A stretch of DNA of 14,081 bases from CAXSDR01 sp964236445 (GCA_964236445.1 CAXSDR010000098.1:1-14081), one strand, 5' to 3'. Positions 1 through 6,896 are shown, numbered from the stretch's first letter. Notes: generated by a model not told the origin, from the letters alone. A program made the numbers and translations.

Positions 1-629
1 ACGTCGGCGGCCTTGGTGAAGATGCCGCCGCCGACACGCATGAACATGGCGAGCAGCGCCGCGCCGAAGCCGAAGCCCTCGAGAACACTGGGCGCGTCAC
101 CTTGGTAGAGCACGACGACCGTGGCGGCACCGAGTAGGCCGAGCCCCACGGTCGCCATGCCGACGACGCCGCCGGTGCGGAAGCCGATGCGCATCGCCGG
201 CTCGGCACCCCTGTCGCGGGCGGCCGCTGCGACGCGGACGTTGGCCTTGACCGCGAGCGACATGCCCAGATAGCCGATGGCCGCAGAGAAGAGGGCACCG
301 ATGACGAACGCGACCGAGCGACCGACGCGTACGGAGGTGTCACCGGGCAGCACGAACAGCAGGCCGAACACCAGGACGACGAAGAGCGACAGCGTGCGGA
401 ACTGGCGGTTGAGGTAGGCGGAGGCGCCCTCCTGCACTGCGCGCGCGATGTCCTGCATCTTGAGCGTGCCCTCGTCAGCGGCGAGGACCTCGCGCCGGAA
501 GACCACGGCCATGACCAAGGCGATGAGGCCGACGGCGACAACGAGGACGACGATCGTCCGGTTGCCACTCGACAGCGAGTCGACCTTCCCGGTGTCTACC
601 GCCGCAACGGCGTACGGGAAACCCGGCAT
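1..629 (-). CDS. hppA: Membrane-bound proton-translocating pyrophosphatase, N-terminal part (cut by window edge)
   Basis: Integral membrane pump that hydrolyses inorganic pyrophosphate and moves H+ (or Na+) across the cytoplasmic membrane. The first 209 residues are visible. They hold a membrane helix at about 24-44, the juxtamembrane stretch EVLAADEGTLKMQDIARAVQ (47-66) followed by EGASAYLNRQF, which is typical of the family, helices at about 79-95, 104-125 and 153-175, and the motif RVGGGIFTKAAD (198-209), which in full proteins continues into the substrate-binding DVGADLVGKVE segment. The frame is open to the window edge, so the C-terminal two thirds and the residue that decides K+ dependence are missing. 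The ATG at 629 is preceded by AAGGAGGA with good spacing. Family proteins are about 700-800 residues. The gene lies about 100 bp downstream of the bldG/RsbW-like pair on the same strand, the same order as in Streptomyces. Confidence 0.95.
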   Translation of the reverse strand, partial: MPGFPYAVAAVDTGKVDSLSSGNRTIVVLVVAVGLIALVMAVVFRREVLAADEGTLKMQDIARAVQEGASAYLNRQFRTLSLFVVLVFGLLFVLPGDTSVRVGRSVAFVIGALFSAAIGYLGMSLAVKANVRVAAAARDRGAEPAMRIGFRTGGVVGMATVGLGLLGAATVVVLYQGDAPSVLEGFGFGAALLAMFMRVGGGIFTKAAD

Positions 630-723
630 TCGTCCTCCTTGACGTAGGCCGCTGACGGCCGGTGTGCAATAGACCGCGGCGCGTAACGCCTCGGGTGCCG
701 CGGGAGTCTACGCACGTCCGAGG

Positions 724-739
724 CCGCTCTCAGGAGCGG
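724..739 (-). terminator. Possible short stem-loop at the end of the RsbW-like gene
   Basis: CCGCTC (724-729) and GAGCGG (734-739) form a 6-bp all-strong stem with a 4-base loop overlapping the stop codon of the RsbW-like gene. No U-tract follows. It could slow or end transcription before hppA, but the stem is short for a GC-rich genome, so chance is a real alternative. Confidence 0.25.
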
Positions 740-1218
740 GCTGAGTGCAGGGGCCAGGTCATGCGCACGACCGTTCCGTCGGTGTCCTGCGCCACGACGA
801 GATCGTCGACCAGGCCGTCGATGACGGCCAGGCCGACGCCTGCAGAGAGCGACGCGTCGTCGAGGTCGACGCCGTCGGTGAGCGCCGACATCGCGTCATC
901 GGCAGCGTCCTGTCCCGGCACCCGGTCCGCCACCTCGACGACGAAGCTCGTGACGCGGTCGGTGAGCGTCAGGACCACGGGGTCATCGGGGCAGTGGCGC
1001 CGGTGCAGGTCGACGGCGCGCGAGCAGGCCTCCCCCACGGCGAGGCGGACCTCGTCGAGGACCGCCTCGTCGACACCGGTGCGCCGGGCGACCGCTGCGG
1101 CGACGAGCCGAGCGGTGCGGACGTGGGCAGCGAGCGCACTGAAGCGAACCCTGACCTTGGTCTCCGTCATGTCGGTCGCCATCAGTCGGGTCGCGCTTCC
1201 GTCCGGCTCGTCGCTCAC
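730..1218 (-). CDS. RsbW-like anti-sigma factor / HATPase-fold protein, partner of BldG
   Basis: 162 residues if started at the GTG at 1218. This start overlaps the bldG stop as GTGA, suggesting translational coupling. In-frame ATGs at 1182 and 1170 are alternatives, since none of the three has a strong ribosome site. The protein has the fold signature of RsbW/SpoIIAB-type switch kinases: FSALAAHVRTARLVAAAVAR (27-46), DEVRLAVGEACSRAV (55-69, the N-box region) and GVGLAVIDGLVDDL (127-140, the G2-like region). Such proteins bind a sigma factor or phosphorylate an STAS partner. The N-box position normally filled by Asn (E-x-x-x-N) is Arg67 here, and no clear D-x-G-x-G box is seen, so ATP binding or kinase activity may be weak or atypical. 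Its place directly after bldG matches the S. coelicolor anti-sigma partner of BldG (SCO3548, from memory). The target sigma factor is not in the window. Confidence 0.85.
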   Translation of the reverse strand: MSDEPDGSATRLMATDMTETKVRVRFSALAAHVRTARLVAAAVARRTGVDEAVLDEVRLAVGEACSRAVDLHRRHCPDDPVVLTLTDRVTSFVVEVADRVPGQDAADDAMSALTDGVDLDDASLSAGVGLAVIDGLVDDLVVAQDTDGTVVRMTWPLHSARS

Positions 1219-1568
1219 TCGGAAGCGGCCAGGGCGTCCTCGACCGAGTCGTGGATCGGGAAGACCTTGGTGAGTCCGGTGATGCGGAAGATCTTGAGGA
1301 TGCGCTCCTGGGTGCACACGAGACGCAACGACCCGTCGTGAGCGCGTACGCGCTTGAGCCCACCGACGAGCACGCCGAGACCGGTCGAGTCGAGGAAGTC
1401 GACGCGCTCCATGTCGACGACGAGGTGGTATTTGCCATCGGCGACCAGATCGACGAGCTGCTCGCGCAGGCGCGGAGCCGTGTAGACGTCGATCTCGCCG
1501 CCCACCTCGACGATCGTCTTGTCGTTCGGCGGCTCACCCTCGGTTCGGGTTGAGAGGGACAGGTCCAC
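1215..1568 (-). CDS. bldG: Anti-anti-sigma factor BldG (STAS domain)
   Basis: 117-residue single STAS-domain protein closely resembling Streptomyces BldG. It shows VEVGGEIDVYTAPRLREQLV (20-39), the phosphorylation loop VDFLDSTGLGVLVGG (56-70) with the conserved Ser61, and the C-terminal ILKIFRITGLTKVFPIH (90-106). In its family the unphosphorylated form sequesters an RsbW-type anti-sigma factor and releases a sigma factor; phosphorylation of the serine reverses this. Streptomyces BldG controls development and antibiotic production. The GTG at 1568 is chosen because GGAGG lies at 1573-1577 and the protein then begins VDLSLSTRTEG like BldG. The longer frame to 1652 adds a Cys/Arg-rich stretch that does not resemble the family. 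A four-residue insertion (PPND region, 13-16) shifts the phospho-serine from the Ser57 I recall for BldG. It is divergent from the helicase gene and overlaps the RsbW-like gene. Confidence 0.93.
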   Translation of the reverse strand: MDLSLSTRTEGEPPNDKTIVEVGGEIDVYTAPRLREQLVDLVADGKYHLVVDMERVDFLDSTGLGVLVGGLKRVRAHDGSLRLVCTQERILKIFRITGLTKVFPIHDSVEDALAASE

Positions 1569-1578
1569 GGAACCTCCA

Positions 1579-1598
1579 GCACGACGTCTGCACGACGT
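1579..1598 (-). repeat. 9-bp direct repeat upstream of bldG
   Basis: GCACGACGT occurs at 1579-1587 and again at 1590-1598 (plus-strand reading), an 11-bp period close to one helical turn. It lies just upstream of the bldG ribosome site, inside the probable leader. The rest of the 176-bp bldG/helicase intergenic region (1569-1744) must carry divergent promoters, but I see no convincing -35/-10 pair there. The repeat may be an operator or chance. Confidence 0.3.
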
Positions 1599-1744
1599 CA
1601 CGACGAACAGCAGGTAGTGAGCGCAGGCGCGCCCGCTCGGGCATTCAACCACTCCCCCGCGGATCTTGGCCTACACGCCCCGAAACGAGTCGACCCGCAT
1701 GGCGGAGCAGCGAAAATGTCACCGGTGTCGTGCACCCTGGGGTC

Positions 1745-4279
1745 ATGAGCCCCACGAGCACGGCCGCCCTCGCGCGACCGTCGCCTGACGGCGACCGTGC
1801 TGCCGCCGCGGGCGGGCCCGAGGCAAGCGGAGCGAGCGGAGGCCCAGGTGACCCTGCTCGCCTGCTCACCGGGTTGGTCGGGGCCGACCCGTCACGCGCC
1901 GGGCGCATCACCCATGTCGAGCGCGTCGCGGCCCGCGAGGCGCGCACCGTGCCGTGGCCGACGTGGACACCCCCCGAGCTCGTCGACGCGCTCGCCCGAT
2001 GCGGGGTCGGCGCTGCCTGGTCTCACCAGGTCGAAGCCGCCGAGCACGCCCGGCACGGCCGCCACGTCGTCATCTCGACCGGTACCGCCAGCGGCAAGTC
2101 CCTCGCCTACTGGCTGCCCGCGCTCACGGCGGTGCTCGAAGGGGCCGGCCGCGCTCCGGGCAGGGTGGGCCGGCTGGGTCAGCACGCTGGTCCGGGTCGT
2201 GGTGGCGGCACCGTCCTCTATCTGTCTCCCACCAAGGCGCTGGCCCACGACCAGCTGCGCGCCGTCAACGCCCTCGGACTGAGCGCAGTGCGCGCCGCCG
2301 CACTCGACGGCGACGTCGCCCAGGAGGAGCGCACCTGGATCCGCGAGCACGCCAACTACGTCCTGACCAATCCCGACATGCTGCACCGCAGTGTGCTCCC
2401 CCAGCACGCGCGCTGGGCGAGGCTCCTGCGCGGACTGCGGGTCGTGGTCGTGGACGAGTGCCACGGCTACCGCGGCGTGTTCGGCTCCCACGTCGCCGCC
2501 GTCCTGCGACGCCTTCGCCGCCTCGCTGCACGCTATGGCGCCGACCCCGTCTTCGTGCTCGCCTCCGCCACGGCGTCCGATCCGGCGGCCACGGCTTCGC
2601 GCCTGACCGGGCTGCCCGTGGTCGCCGTGGCGGACGACGGCTCGCCCCGCGGCGCACGCGCCTTCGTCTTCTGGGAGCCGCCTCTGGTGTCGGCGATGCC
2701 GGTGGCCGCGAGCGCGCCGGGCGGCGGTGCCGAGCAGACGGTCCGGCGCAGCGCGACCGCCGAGACCTCGTCGCTGCTCACCGACCTCGTGATCCAGGGA
2801 GCGCGGACCGTCGCCTTCGTACGCTCGCGCCGCGGCGCAGAGGCCGTCGCCTCCCACACGCGGCGGTTGCTCGGCGAGGTGGATCTCGAGCTCGCGCGCC
2901 GCGTGGCCGCCTACCGAGCCGGTTATCTTCCCGAGGAGCGCCGGGCGGTCGAGGCCGACCTGCAGAGTGGTGCGCTCCTGGCCGTGGCAACGACCAGCGC
3001 TCTCGAGCTGGGCGTCGACGTGTCGGGGCTGGACGCGGTGATCATGGCCGGGTGGCCGGGGACGCGGGCGTCGTTCTGGCAGCAGGCGGGGCGGGCCGGA
3101 CGCTCAGGGCGGGGAGCGCTGGCCATCCTCGTGGGGGGCAGCGACCCGCTCGACTCCTATGTGCTGCACCACCCTGACGCAGTGTTCGGGCGCCCTGTGG
3201 AGGCGACGGTGCTGGATCCGCAGAACCCCTACGTGCTGGCGCCCCACCTGTGCGCGGCGGCGGCCGAGCAGGCGCTGACCGAGGAGGACCTGGAGCTGTT
3301 CGGGCCGGGCGCGCGCGCTCTGCTCGACGGGCTGGTCGACCGCGGCATGTTGCGGCGCCGGCCCACGGGCTGGTTCTGGACCAGTGCCGACCGCGCCTGC
3401 GAGCTCGCCGACCTGCGAGGCACGGGAGGTGCGCCGATCAGCCTGGTGGAGGACGGCACCGGGCGGCTGCTCGGGACCGTCGACGCCGGCGCGTCCCACA
3501 GCACCGCGCACGACGGCGCGGTCTATGTCCACCAGGGCGCTACACACGTCGTGCGCCACCTCGACCTCGACGACCGGGTCGCGATCGTCGCGCGCGCCGA
3601 GCCCGACTGGACCACGAGCGCTCTCGACGTCACCGACATCCGCATCCTCGACGAGCAGCGCGCCCAGACCTGGGGAGACGCGACCCTCTCGTTCGGCCAG
3701 GTGCACGTGACGAGCCGGGTCGTCGGCTACCTGCGAAAGCGGCTGCTCACCAATGAGGTCATCAGCCAGGAAAAGCTCGAGCTTCCGGAGCGCCAGCTGC
3801 AGACGGCGGCAGTGTGGTGGACCCTCAGCGAAGCCCAGCTGCGGACCGCGCGGGTCGACCCGGCCGACGTGCCCGGTGCCGCGCACGCTGCGGAGCACGC
3901 TGCCATCGGCCTGCTGGGGCTGGTCGCGACGTGCGACCGGTGGGACATCGGCGGGATGTCCACCGCCCTGCATCCCGACACCGGTCGGGCCACGGTGTTC
4001 GTGCACGACGGTCATCCCGGCGGGGCCGGCTTCGCCGAGCGCGGCTATGAAGCCGCGACCTCATGGCTTGCGGCCACGCGCGAGGCGATCGCGGGGTGCG
4101 GATGTGACTCGGGCTGCCCGGCCTGCGTGCAGTCACCCAAGTGCGGCAACGGCAACGAGCCGCTGGACAAGGCCGGTGCGGTCAGGCTGCTCGACGTGCT
4201 GCTGGCCGGTGCACCCGCGCGTGACGGGATGGGAGTGCGTCGGCGCGCGGCAGGCAAGCCGCAGCTCACTGACGCTTGA
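1745..4279 (+). CDS. DECH-box superfamily 2 DNA helicase with C-terminal DUF1998 (SftH/MrfA/Hrq1-like)
   Basis: 844 residues from the ATG at 1745. RecA domain 1 holds WSHQVEAAEHA (92-102, Q-like), Walker A GTASGKS (113-119), LYLSPTKALAHDQ (158-170), TNPDMLH (208-214), DECH (237-240) and SAT (274-276). Domain 2 holds VAFVRSRRGAE (356-366), ATTSALELGVDVSGLD (415-430) and QQAGRAGRSGRG (446-457). The C-terminal DUF1998 part (about 715-820) carries a cysteine cluster at 785, 787, 791, 794 and 800, a likely metal site. Related proteins (mycobacterial SftH, Bacillus MrfA, yeast Hrq1) are 3'-5' DNA translocases/helicases, and MrfA acts in mitomycin-damage repair. This is the 'helicase/secretion neighbourhood' helicase family that sits beside tad genes in actinobacteria. 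No Shine-Dalgarno site precedes the ATG. CACCCT six bases upstream could be a weak -10 of a leaderless transcript. Residues 1-35 are Ala/Gly-rich and probably disordered. Confidence 0.93.
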   Translation: MSPTSTAALARPSPDGDRAAAAGGPEASGASGGPGDPARLLTGLVGADPSRAGRITHVERVAAREARTVPWPTWTPPELVDALARCGVGAAWSHQVEAAEHARHGRHVVISTGTASGKSLAYWLPALTAVLEGAGRAPGRVGRLGQHAGPGRGGGTVLYLSPTKALAHDQLRAVNALGLSAVRAAALDGDVAQEERTWIREHANYVLTNPDMLHRSVLPQHARWARLLRGLRVVVVDECHGYRGVFGSHVAAVLRRLRRLAARYGADPVFVLASATASDPAATASRLTGLPVVAVADDGSPRGARAFVFWEPPLVSAMPVAASAPGGGAEQTVRRSATAETSSLLTDLVIQGARTVAFVRSRRGAEAVASHTRRLLGEVDLELARRVAAYRAGYLPEERRAVEADLQSGALLAVATTSALELGVDVSGLDAVIMAGWPGTRASFWQQAGRAGRSGRGALAILVGGSDPLDSYVLHHPDAVFGRPVEATVLDPQNPYVLAPHLCAAAAEQALTEEDLELFGPGARALLDGLVDRGMLRRRPTGWFWTSADRACELADLRGTGGAPISLVEDGTGRLLGTVDAGASHSTAHDGAVYVHQGATHVVRHLDLDDRVAIVARAEPDWTTSALDVTDIRILDEQRAQTWGDATLSFGQVHVTSRVVGYLRKRLLTNEVISQEKLELPERQLQTAAVWWTLSEAQLRTARVDPADVPGAAHAAEHAAIGLLGLVATCDRWDIGGMSTALHPDTGRATVFVHDGHPGGAGFAERGYEAATSWLAATREAIAGCGCDSGCPACVQSPKCGNGNEPLDKAGAVRLLDVLLAGAPARDGMGVRRRAAGKPQLTDA

Positions 4280-4325
4280 TGCCCACTGCGGTTGGGCAGG
4301 CTAGCGCTCGGAGAAGGGAGTTCCC

Positions 4326-4832
4326 ATGATCGTCATCGCTCTCGTGCTCATCGTGGTGTCCGGCGTCTTCGCCGCAGCGGTGCTCATCGAGGCTCATGAG
4401 TCAGTCAGCCCACAGGTCTGGGGCGTTTCGACAGACACGTCGGCAGCGGGAATGTTCGCGGCGGGCGCCGTGACGATGCTGGTGTTCCTGCTGGGTCTCT
4501 GGTTGCTCAAGCGCTCGCTGGCAAGAGCTCGACGCCTGCGCAGCGAGGTCAAGAACCTGAAGCGCGGGCGCAACGAGGACGTGGCGCGCCTGCAGGACGA
4601 GAAGGCTCACCTCGAAGCCGCCTTGCGCCGTGAAAACCAGCCCGTCGAGCGCGAGGTCGCGACCGAAGCTGAAGCGCCTCACAGCCACGGGATCCTCGGC
4701 GGCCACGGGCGTGCTCACGACCATTCCTCGCATGGCGCCACCGAAGCAAGCGCTGTCGACCAGAGCCGACAGGTCGACGTGGGCCGACAGGTCGACGTGG
4801 GCGACGTGCAGGAGCGGGAGTCACGCCGCTAG
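4326..4832 (+). CDS. Small two-helix membrane protein with coiled coil and His-rich tail (function unknown)
   Basis: 168 residues, not recognised beyond its shape. Membrane helices lie at about 2-20 and 41-61 with a short loop between them. A charged, probably coiled-coil segment follows (62-112, LKRSLARARRLRSEVKNLKR with heptad-like Leu/Val spacing). The tail has six His between 119 and 136 and ends in a duplicated RQVDVG. The layout of two helices followed by a coiled coil resembles LapA-domain proteins, but I cannot confirm membership. Start: ATG at 4326 with AGAAGGGAG just upstream. It begins 46 bp after the helicase stop on the same strand and may be co-transcribed. The His-rich tail could bind metal, which is inference only. 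Codon use matches the neighbours, so it is probably a real gene. Confidence 0.8.
   Translation: MIVIALVLIVVSGVFAAAVLIEAHESVSPQVWGVSTDTSAAGMFAAGAVTMLVFLLGLWLLKRSLARARRLRSEVKNLKRGRNEDVARLQDEKAHLEAALRRENQPVEREVATEAEAPHSHGILGGHGRAHDHSSHGATEASAVDQSRQVDVGRQVDVGDVQERESRR
4765..4800 (+). repeat. Two perfect 18-bp tandem copies inside the membrane-protein gene
   Basis: GCCGACAGGTCGACGTGG occurs at 4765-4782 and 4783-4800, identical base for base, with a partial third copy starting at 4801. It encodes a repeated RQVDVG near the C-terminus and keeps the frame. This is a recent in-frame duplication and a likely spot for copy-number variation between strains. Confidence 0.9.
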
Positions 4833-4896
4833 CCGGTCGTGTCGCGGCAGGTGACGGCTCGCGGTGGCGAGGCTGACCGCGTCTGCGGATCTCACG

Positions 4897-5313
4897 TCAA
4901 GGAACCGCGGACGAGCGCGGGCCGGCCCTGGCCCGCGCTCGTGCCGTTGCTCTCCTGCCCATCCCGAGTGCGGTGACGACACCCACCTCGAGCGACACGT
5001 CGAGACCGTCCTGCCGACACCACAGCATCAGACCCGCCGACTCCGCCACCAGTCGGCGACTGTCGTCACAGCCGTCGCGACCGCCGCCTGCACCCACGGC
5101 CCCGGCAAGGGCCGCGAGGTCGGCGATGCTGGCCGCGCGGCGACGGGCCACCAGTGCACTGCCCAGCGTGGCAGCAGCACCCAGGAGGACCAGAATCACC
5201 GCCATCGCAGCGGCGACCAGCACTGTCGCGGAGCCCAGCTGTCGGTTCGCCCCGCGCCGACGTGCGACGGGGGCGTCTGCGTTCGGTGCCTTTGGTGCGT
5301 TCGGTGCGTTCAC
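4897..5313 (-). CDS. TadE-like protein of the helicase/secretion neighbourhood
   Basis: 138 residues. A short Asn/Ala/Pro-repeat N-terminus (1-15) and a basic stretch RRRGANR (18-24) precede one membrane helix (about 29-56, VLVAAAMAVILVLLGAAATL). ARRRAASIADLAALAGAV (56-73) follows, a hallmark of TadE/TadG-like and Rv3654c-like proteins. The rest (74-138) is small and Arg-rich at the end. Unlike the two genes upstream it lacks Glu at +5 after a plausible processing glycine, so it may be an anchored accessory protein rather than a processed pseudopilin. Its GTG start at 5313 overlaps the stop of the TadE gene as GTGA, making it the last gene of the tad transcript. A strong stem-loop at 4911-4942 lies within its 3' end. 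Confidence 0.8.
   Translation of the reverse strand: MNAPNAPKAPNADAPVARRRGANRQLGSATVLVAAAMAVILVLLGAAATLGSALVARRRAASIADLAALAGAVGAGGGRDGCDDSRRLVAESAGLMLWCRQDGLDVSLEVGVVTALGMGRRATARARARAGPRSSAVP
4911..4942. terminator. 13-bp stem-loop between convergent gene clusters, probable bidirectional terminator
   Basis: ACGAGCGCGGGCC (4911-4923) and GGCCCGCGCTCGT (4930-4942) are perfect reverse complements with a 6-base loop. There is no U-tract on either side, as is common in actinobacteria. It sits inside the last codons of the minus-strand TadE-like gene and 78 bp beyond the stop of the plus-strand membrane-protein gene, where transcripts from both sides meet. The Arg/Ala-rich coding sequence may partly reflect selection for this structure. 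Confidence 0.65.
5279..5313 (-). repeat. 9-bp repeats coding an Asn-Ala-Pro run at the start of the TadE-like gene
   Basis: On the plus strand GCGTTCGGT (5279), GCCTTTGGT (5288), GCGTTCGGT (5297) and a partial GCGTTCAC (5306) follow one another. They give NAPNAPKAPNA directly after the start codon. Nine-base units keep the frame, so copy number can change without breaking the gene. Confidence 0.75.
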
Positions 5314-5723
5314 GGCAGCGTGTCTTCGCGGGCGCCCAAGGCTGTGGCACTGAACGAGATCCCCGGCAGGCGCAGCGGTGCGAAGCCGCCAACGACAGCA
5401 CGCACCGTCACCGAGACGTCCGACACCCCTGAGCCGGTCGTGTCACTCACAGACACCTCCGCACCCCGGGGAGCGGTCGCCTCGACCGCCGCTCGCACCA
5501 CGTCCGGGGGCTCGCCCCTGGCCGCAGCCCGCGCGCCTGCCCGCGCCGCGTCAACGCAACGCACCTGGGCGGCAACGGCGCCGAGCAGCGACACCAGCAC
5601 GCCGACCACCAGGCACAACGCAGGCAGGGCCATCGCGAGCTCTGCGGTTGCATAGCCGGCGCTTCGCCTCGGGTCCTGACGCACGCATCGCCGCACGTTG
5701 AGTGGTGCCGGCAGCCTCGACAT
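5310..5723 (-). CDS. TadE-family pseudopilin
   Basis: 137 residues from the ATG at 5723, four bases after the stop of the Flp-like gene. The longer open frame to 5813 overlaps that gene and is not supported. After a basic leader (1-23), the segment SAGYATAELAMALPALCLVV (21-40) gives a class III prepilin pattern: Gly23 at -1 and Glu28 at +5, followed by a hydrophobic helix to about 56. RCVDAARAGARAAARGE (54-70) is the usual TadE continuation. In the family, TadE is cleaved by a prepilin peptidase and acts as a minor subunit in Flp pilus or Tad secretion assembly. The gene's stop overlaps the next start as GTGA. A GTG a few codons into the frame is an alternative start that would shorten the leader. 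Confidence 0.85.
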   Translation of the reverse strand: MSRLPAPLNVRRCVRQDPRRSAGYATAELAMALPALCLVVGVLVSLLGAVAAQVRCVDAARAGARAAARGEPPDVVRAAVEATAPRGAEVSVSDTTGSGVSDVSVTVRAVVGGFAPLRLPGISFSATALGAREDTLP

Positions 5724-5727
5724 CGCG

Positions 5728-5973
5728 TCAGCCCGCCGAGGCCAGGGCTCGGGCCAGCAGCCCGGCGAGGGCGTCGTGAACACCGGAGCTCGTGACGACC
5801 CGGAGCAGAACACCGGCGAAGCCGCAGGCCGCCAGGGTGCCCACGGCGTATTCCGCCGTCGTCATGCCGTCGTCGTCACAGCGGGCACGTGCTGCGGCCA
5901 GCCGGTCGCTGAGGCGCGCAGCGAAGACTTTGCGGCGCGCGAGCGATGTCGCGGGGCAGCGGTGTGGGCTCAT
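5728..5973 (-). CDS. DUF4244 protein, Flp-pilin-like
   Basis: 81 residues. A positively charged leader (1-36) ends in DDDG, followed by MTTAEYAVGTLAACGFAGVL (37-56). With cleavage after Gly36 this gives Glu41 at +5 and Tyr42 at +6, the Glu-Tyr pair that marks Flp-type pilins, within one hydrophobic helix to about 60. It is therefore the best candidate for the major structural subunit here (Rv3656c-like, from memory). Start: ATG at 5973 with GGAGG at 5979-5983 and 5-base spacing, the strongest ribosome site in the tad cluster, as expected for an abundant subunit. It follows a 164-bp gap with a strong hairpin after tadC and is followed four bases later by TadE. The leader is long for a Flp pilin. 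Confidence 0.87.
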   Translation of the reverse strand: MSPHRCPATSLARRKVFAARLSDRLAAARARCDDDGMTTAEYAVGTLAACGFAGVLLRVVTSSGVHDALAGLLARALASAG

Positions 5974-6098
5974 CGGGACCTCCAACAGGTGGGCAATGCA
6001 GTCACCACCAGCGTCGGCGCAGATCCCGCAGACCAGGGAGCATCGAGGCGACCTGTGGACGGCGGCGGGCCAACGCGCCGCCTGGGGACGACGCGATC

Positions 6099-6123
6099 GG
6101 CCCGGGCGTCGCGGACCCGGGCC
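6099..6123 (-). terminator. 8-bp perfect stem-loop between tadC and the pilin-like gene
   Basis: GGCCCGGG (6099-6106) and CCCGGGCC (6116-6123) pair fully around a 9-base loop, 15 bp after the tadC stop (stop codon 6138-6140). No U-run follows. It may be a partial terminator or an RNA-processing and stability element that separates expression of the assembly genes from the pilin-like genes. The remainder of the 164-bp gap (5974-6137) shows no clear promoter or open frame. Confidence 0.5.
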
Positions 6124-6137
6124 AGGCCACGCGTTGC

Positions 6138-6896
6138 TCAACGCAGCACCCCACCAGCAATGCCGGCCACCACCGGCACGACTCCGACGAGCACGAACGC
6201 GGGCAGGAAGCACAGGCCGAGGGGGCCGGCCACGCGAACGCCGACCTTGCGCGCCGCGAGCTCGCCGACGAGGCGACGTTCCTCGCGCTGCTGGTCGGCG
6301 AGCAGGGCGACGACCTCCGCGAGCGGCGCGCCTGTTGCGGAGCTGCGGGCGACTGCACGGGCGAGCGGACCCAGGGCCGGCACCTGCGCGGCTGCCGATC
6401 GCCAAGCGACGTCTTGATCTGCACCGAGCGCCACTGTCGCGGCAACAGCACGCAGCGCGCGACCGAGGTCGCCACCGAGCGCTGCCCCGATCGCCACGGC
6501 CGCCCGCGCCGGATCGGACCCACCGGCCAAGCAGGCGGCGAACAGATCGGCGGCGGCGGGGGCGTCGCGCACGGCGTCGTGGAAGCGCCGTCGGCGTTCC
6601 GCCGGCTCCAGCCGCGACACGACGGCCTGCGAGAGCACGAGGACGAGCAATGCCAGAGCCCACCCGCGGGCACCTCCGAGGAGTACGCCGACACCGGTTG
6701 CCGCGCTCGCACACGCGCCGATGCGCACGGCGGGCCGCGACAGGAGGTCATCGTGCCCGCCGCGCGCCTGAGCCCCGGGCGAGCCGACCCCCGCGATCGC
6801 CGCAAGCCGACGCTCGGGATCCGGGAGAGCCGGAACGCCGAACCAGCCGGTCACAGCGGCGCATCCGGTCGTGACGACGAGCAGTAGGCCGCTCAC
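6138..6896 (-). CDS. TadC-like membrane platform protein (type II secretion F domain)
   Basis: 252 residues. Hydrophobic segments lie at about 3-22 and 58-94 (probably two helices) and 222-250 (ending FVLVGVVPVVAGIAGGVLR). Between them is a cytoplasmic T2SSF helical domain: FHDAVRDAPAAADLFAACLA (105-124), GGDLGRALRAVA (141-152) and LADQQREERRLVGELAARKV (199-218). TadB and TadC form the inner-membrane platform that couples TadA ATPase motion to pilin assembly. The GTG start at 6896 overlaps the tadB stop as GTGA. TadC rather than TadB is inferred from gene order and the shorter length, since both share the same fold. Confidence 0.87.
   Translation of the reverse strand: MSGLLLVVTTGCAAVTGWFGVPALPDPERRLAAIAGVGSPGAQARGGHDDLLSRPAVRIGACASAATGVGVLLGGARGWALALLVLVLSQAVVSRLEPAERRRRFHDAVRDAPAAADLFAACLAGGSDPARAAVAIGAALGGDLGRALRAVAATVALGADQDVAWRSAAAQVPALGPLARAVARSSATGAPLAEVVALLADQQREERRLVGELAARKVGVRVAGPLGLCFLPAFVLVGVVPVVAGIAGGVLR

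Noticed and set aside
647..660. GGCCG/CGGCC stem upstream of the hppA ribosome site
   Set aside because: A 5-bp stem with a 4-base loop is short, and it does not cover the ribosome site or start codon.
1892..2857. 321-residue minus-strand frame within the helicase
   Set aside because: It lies opposite the Walker A and DECH motifs of the helicase and has no domain or ribosome site.
1954..3177. 407-residue plus-strand frame overlapping the helicase
   Set aside because: Arg-rich shifted-frame shadow of the helicase with no family resemblance.
5792..6887. Long plus-strand frames opposite the Flp-like and TadC genes
   Set aside because: Arg/Pro/Ala-rich shadow translations; the minus strand carries clear T2SSF and pilin-like signatures linked by overlaps.
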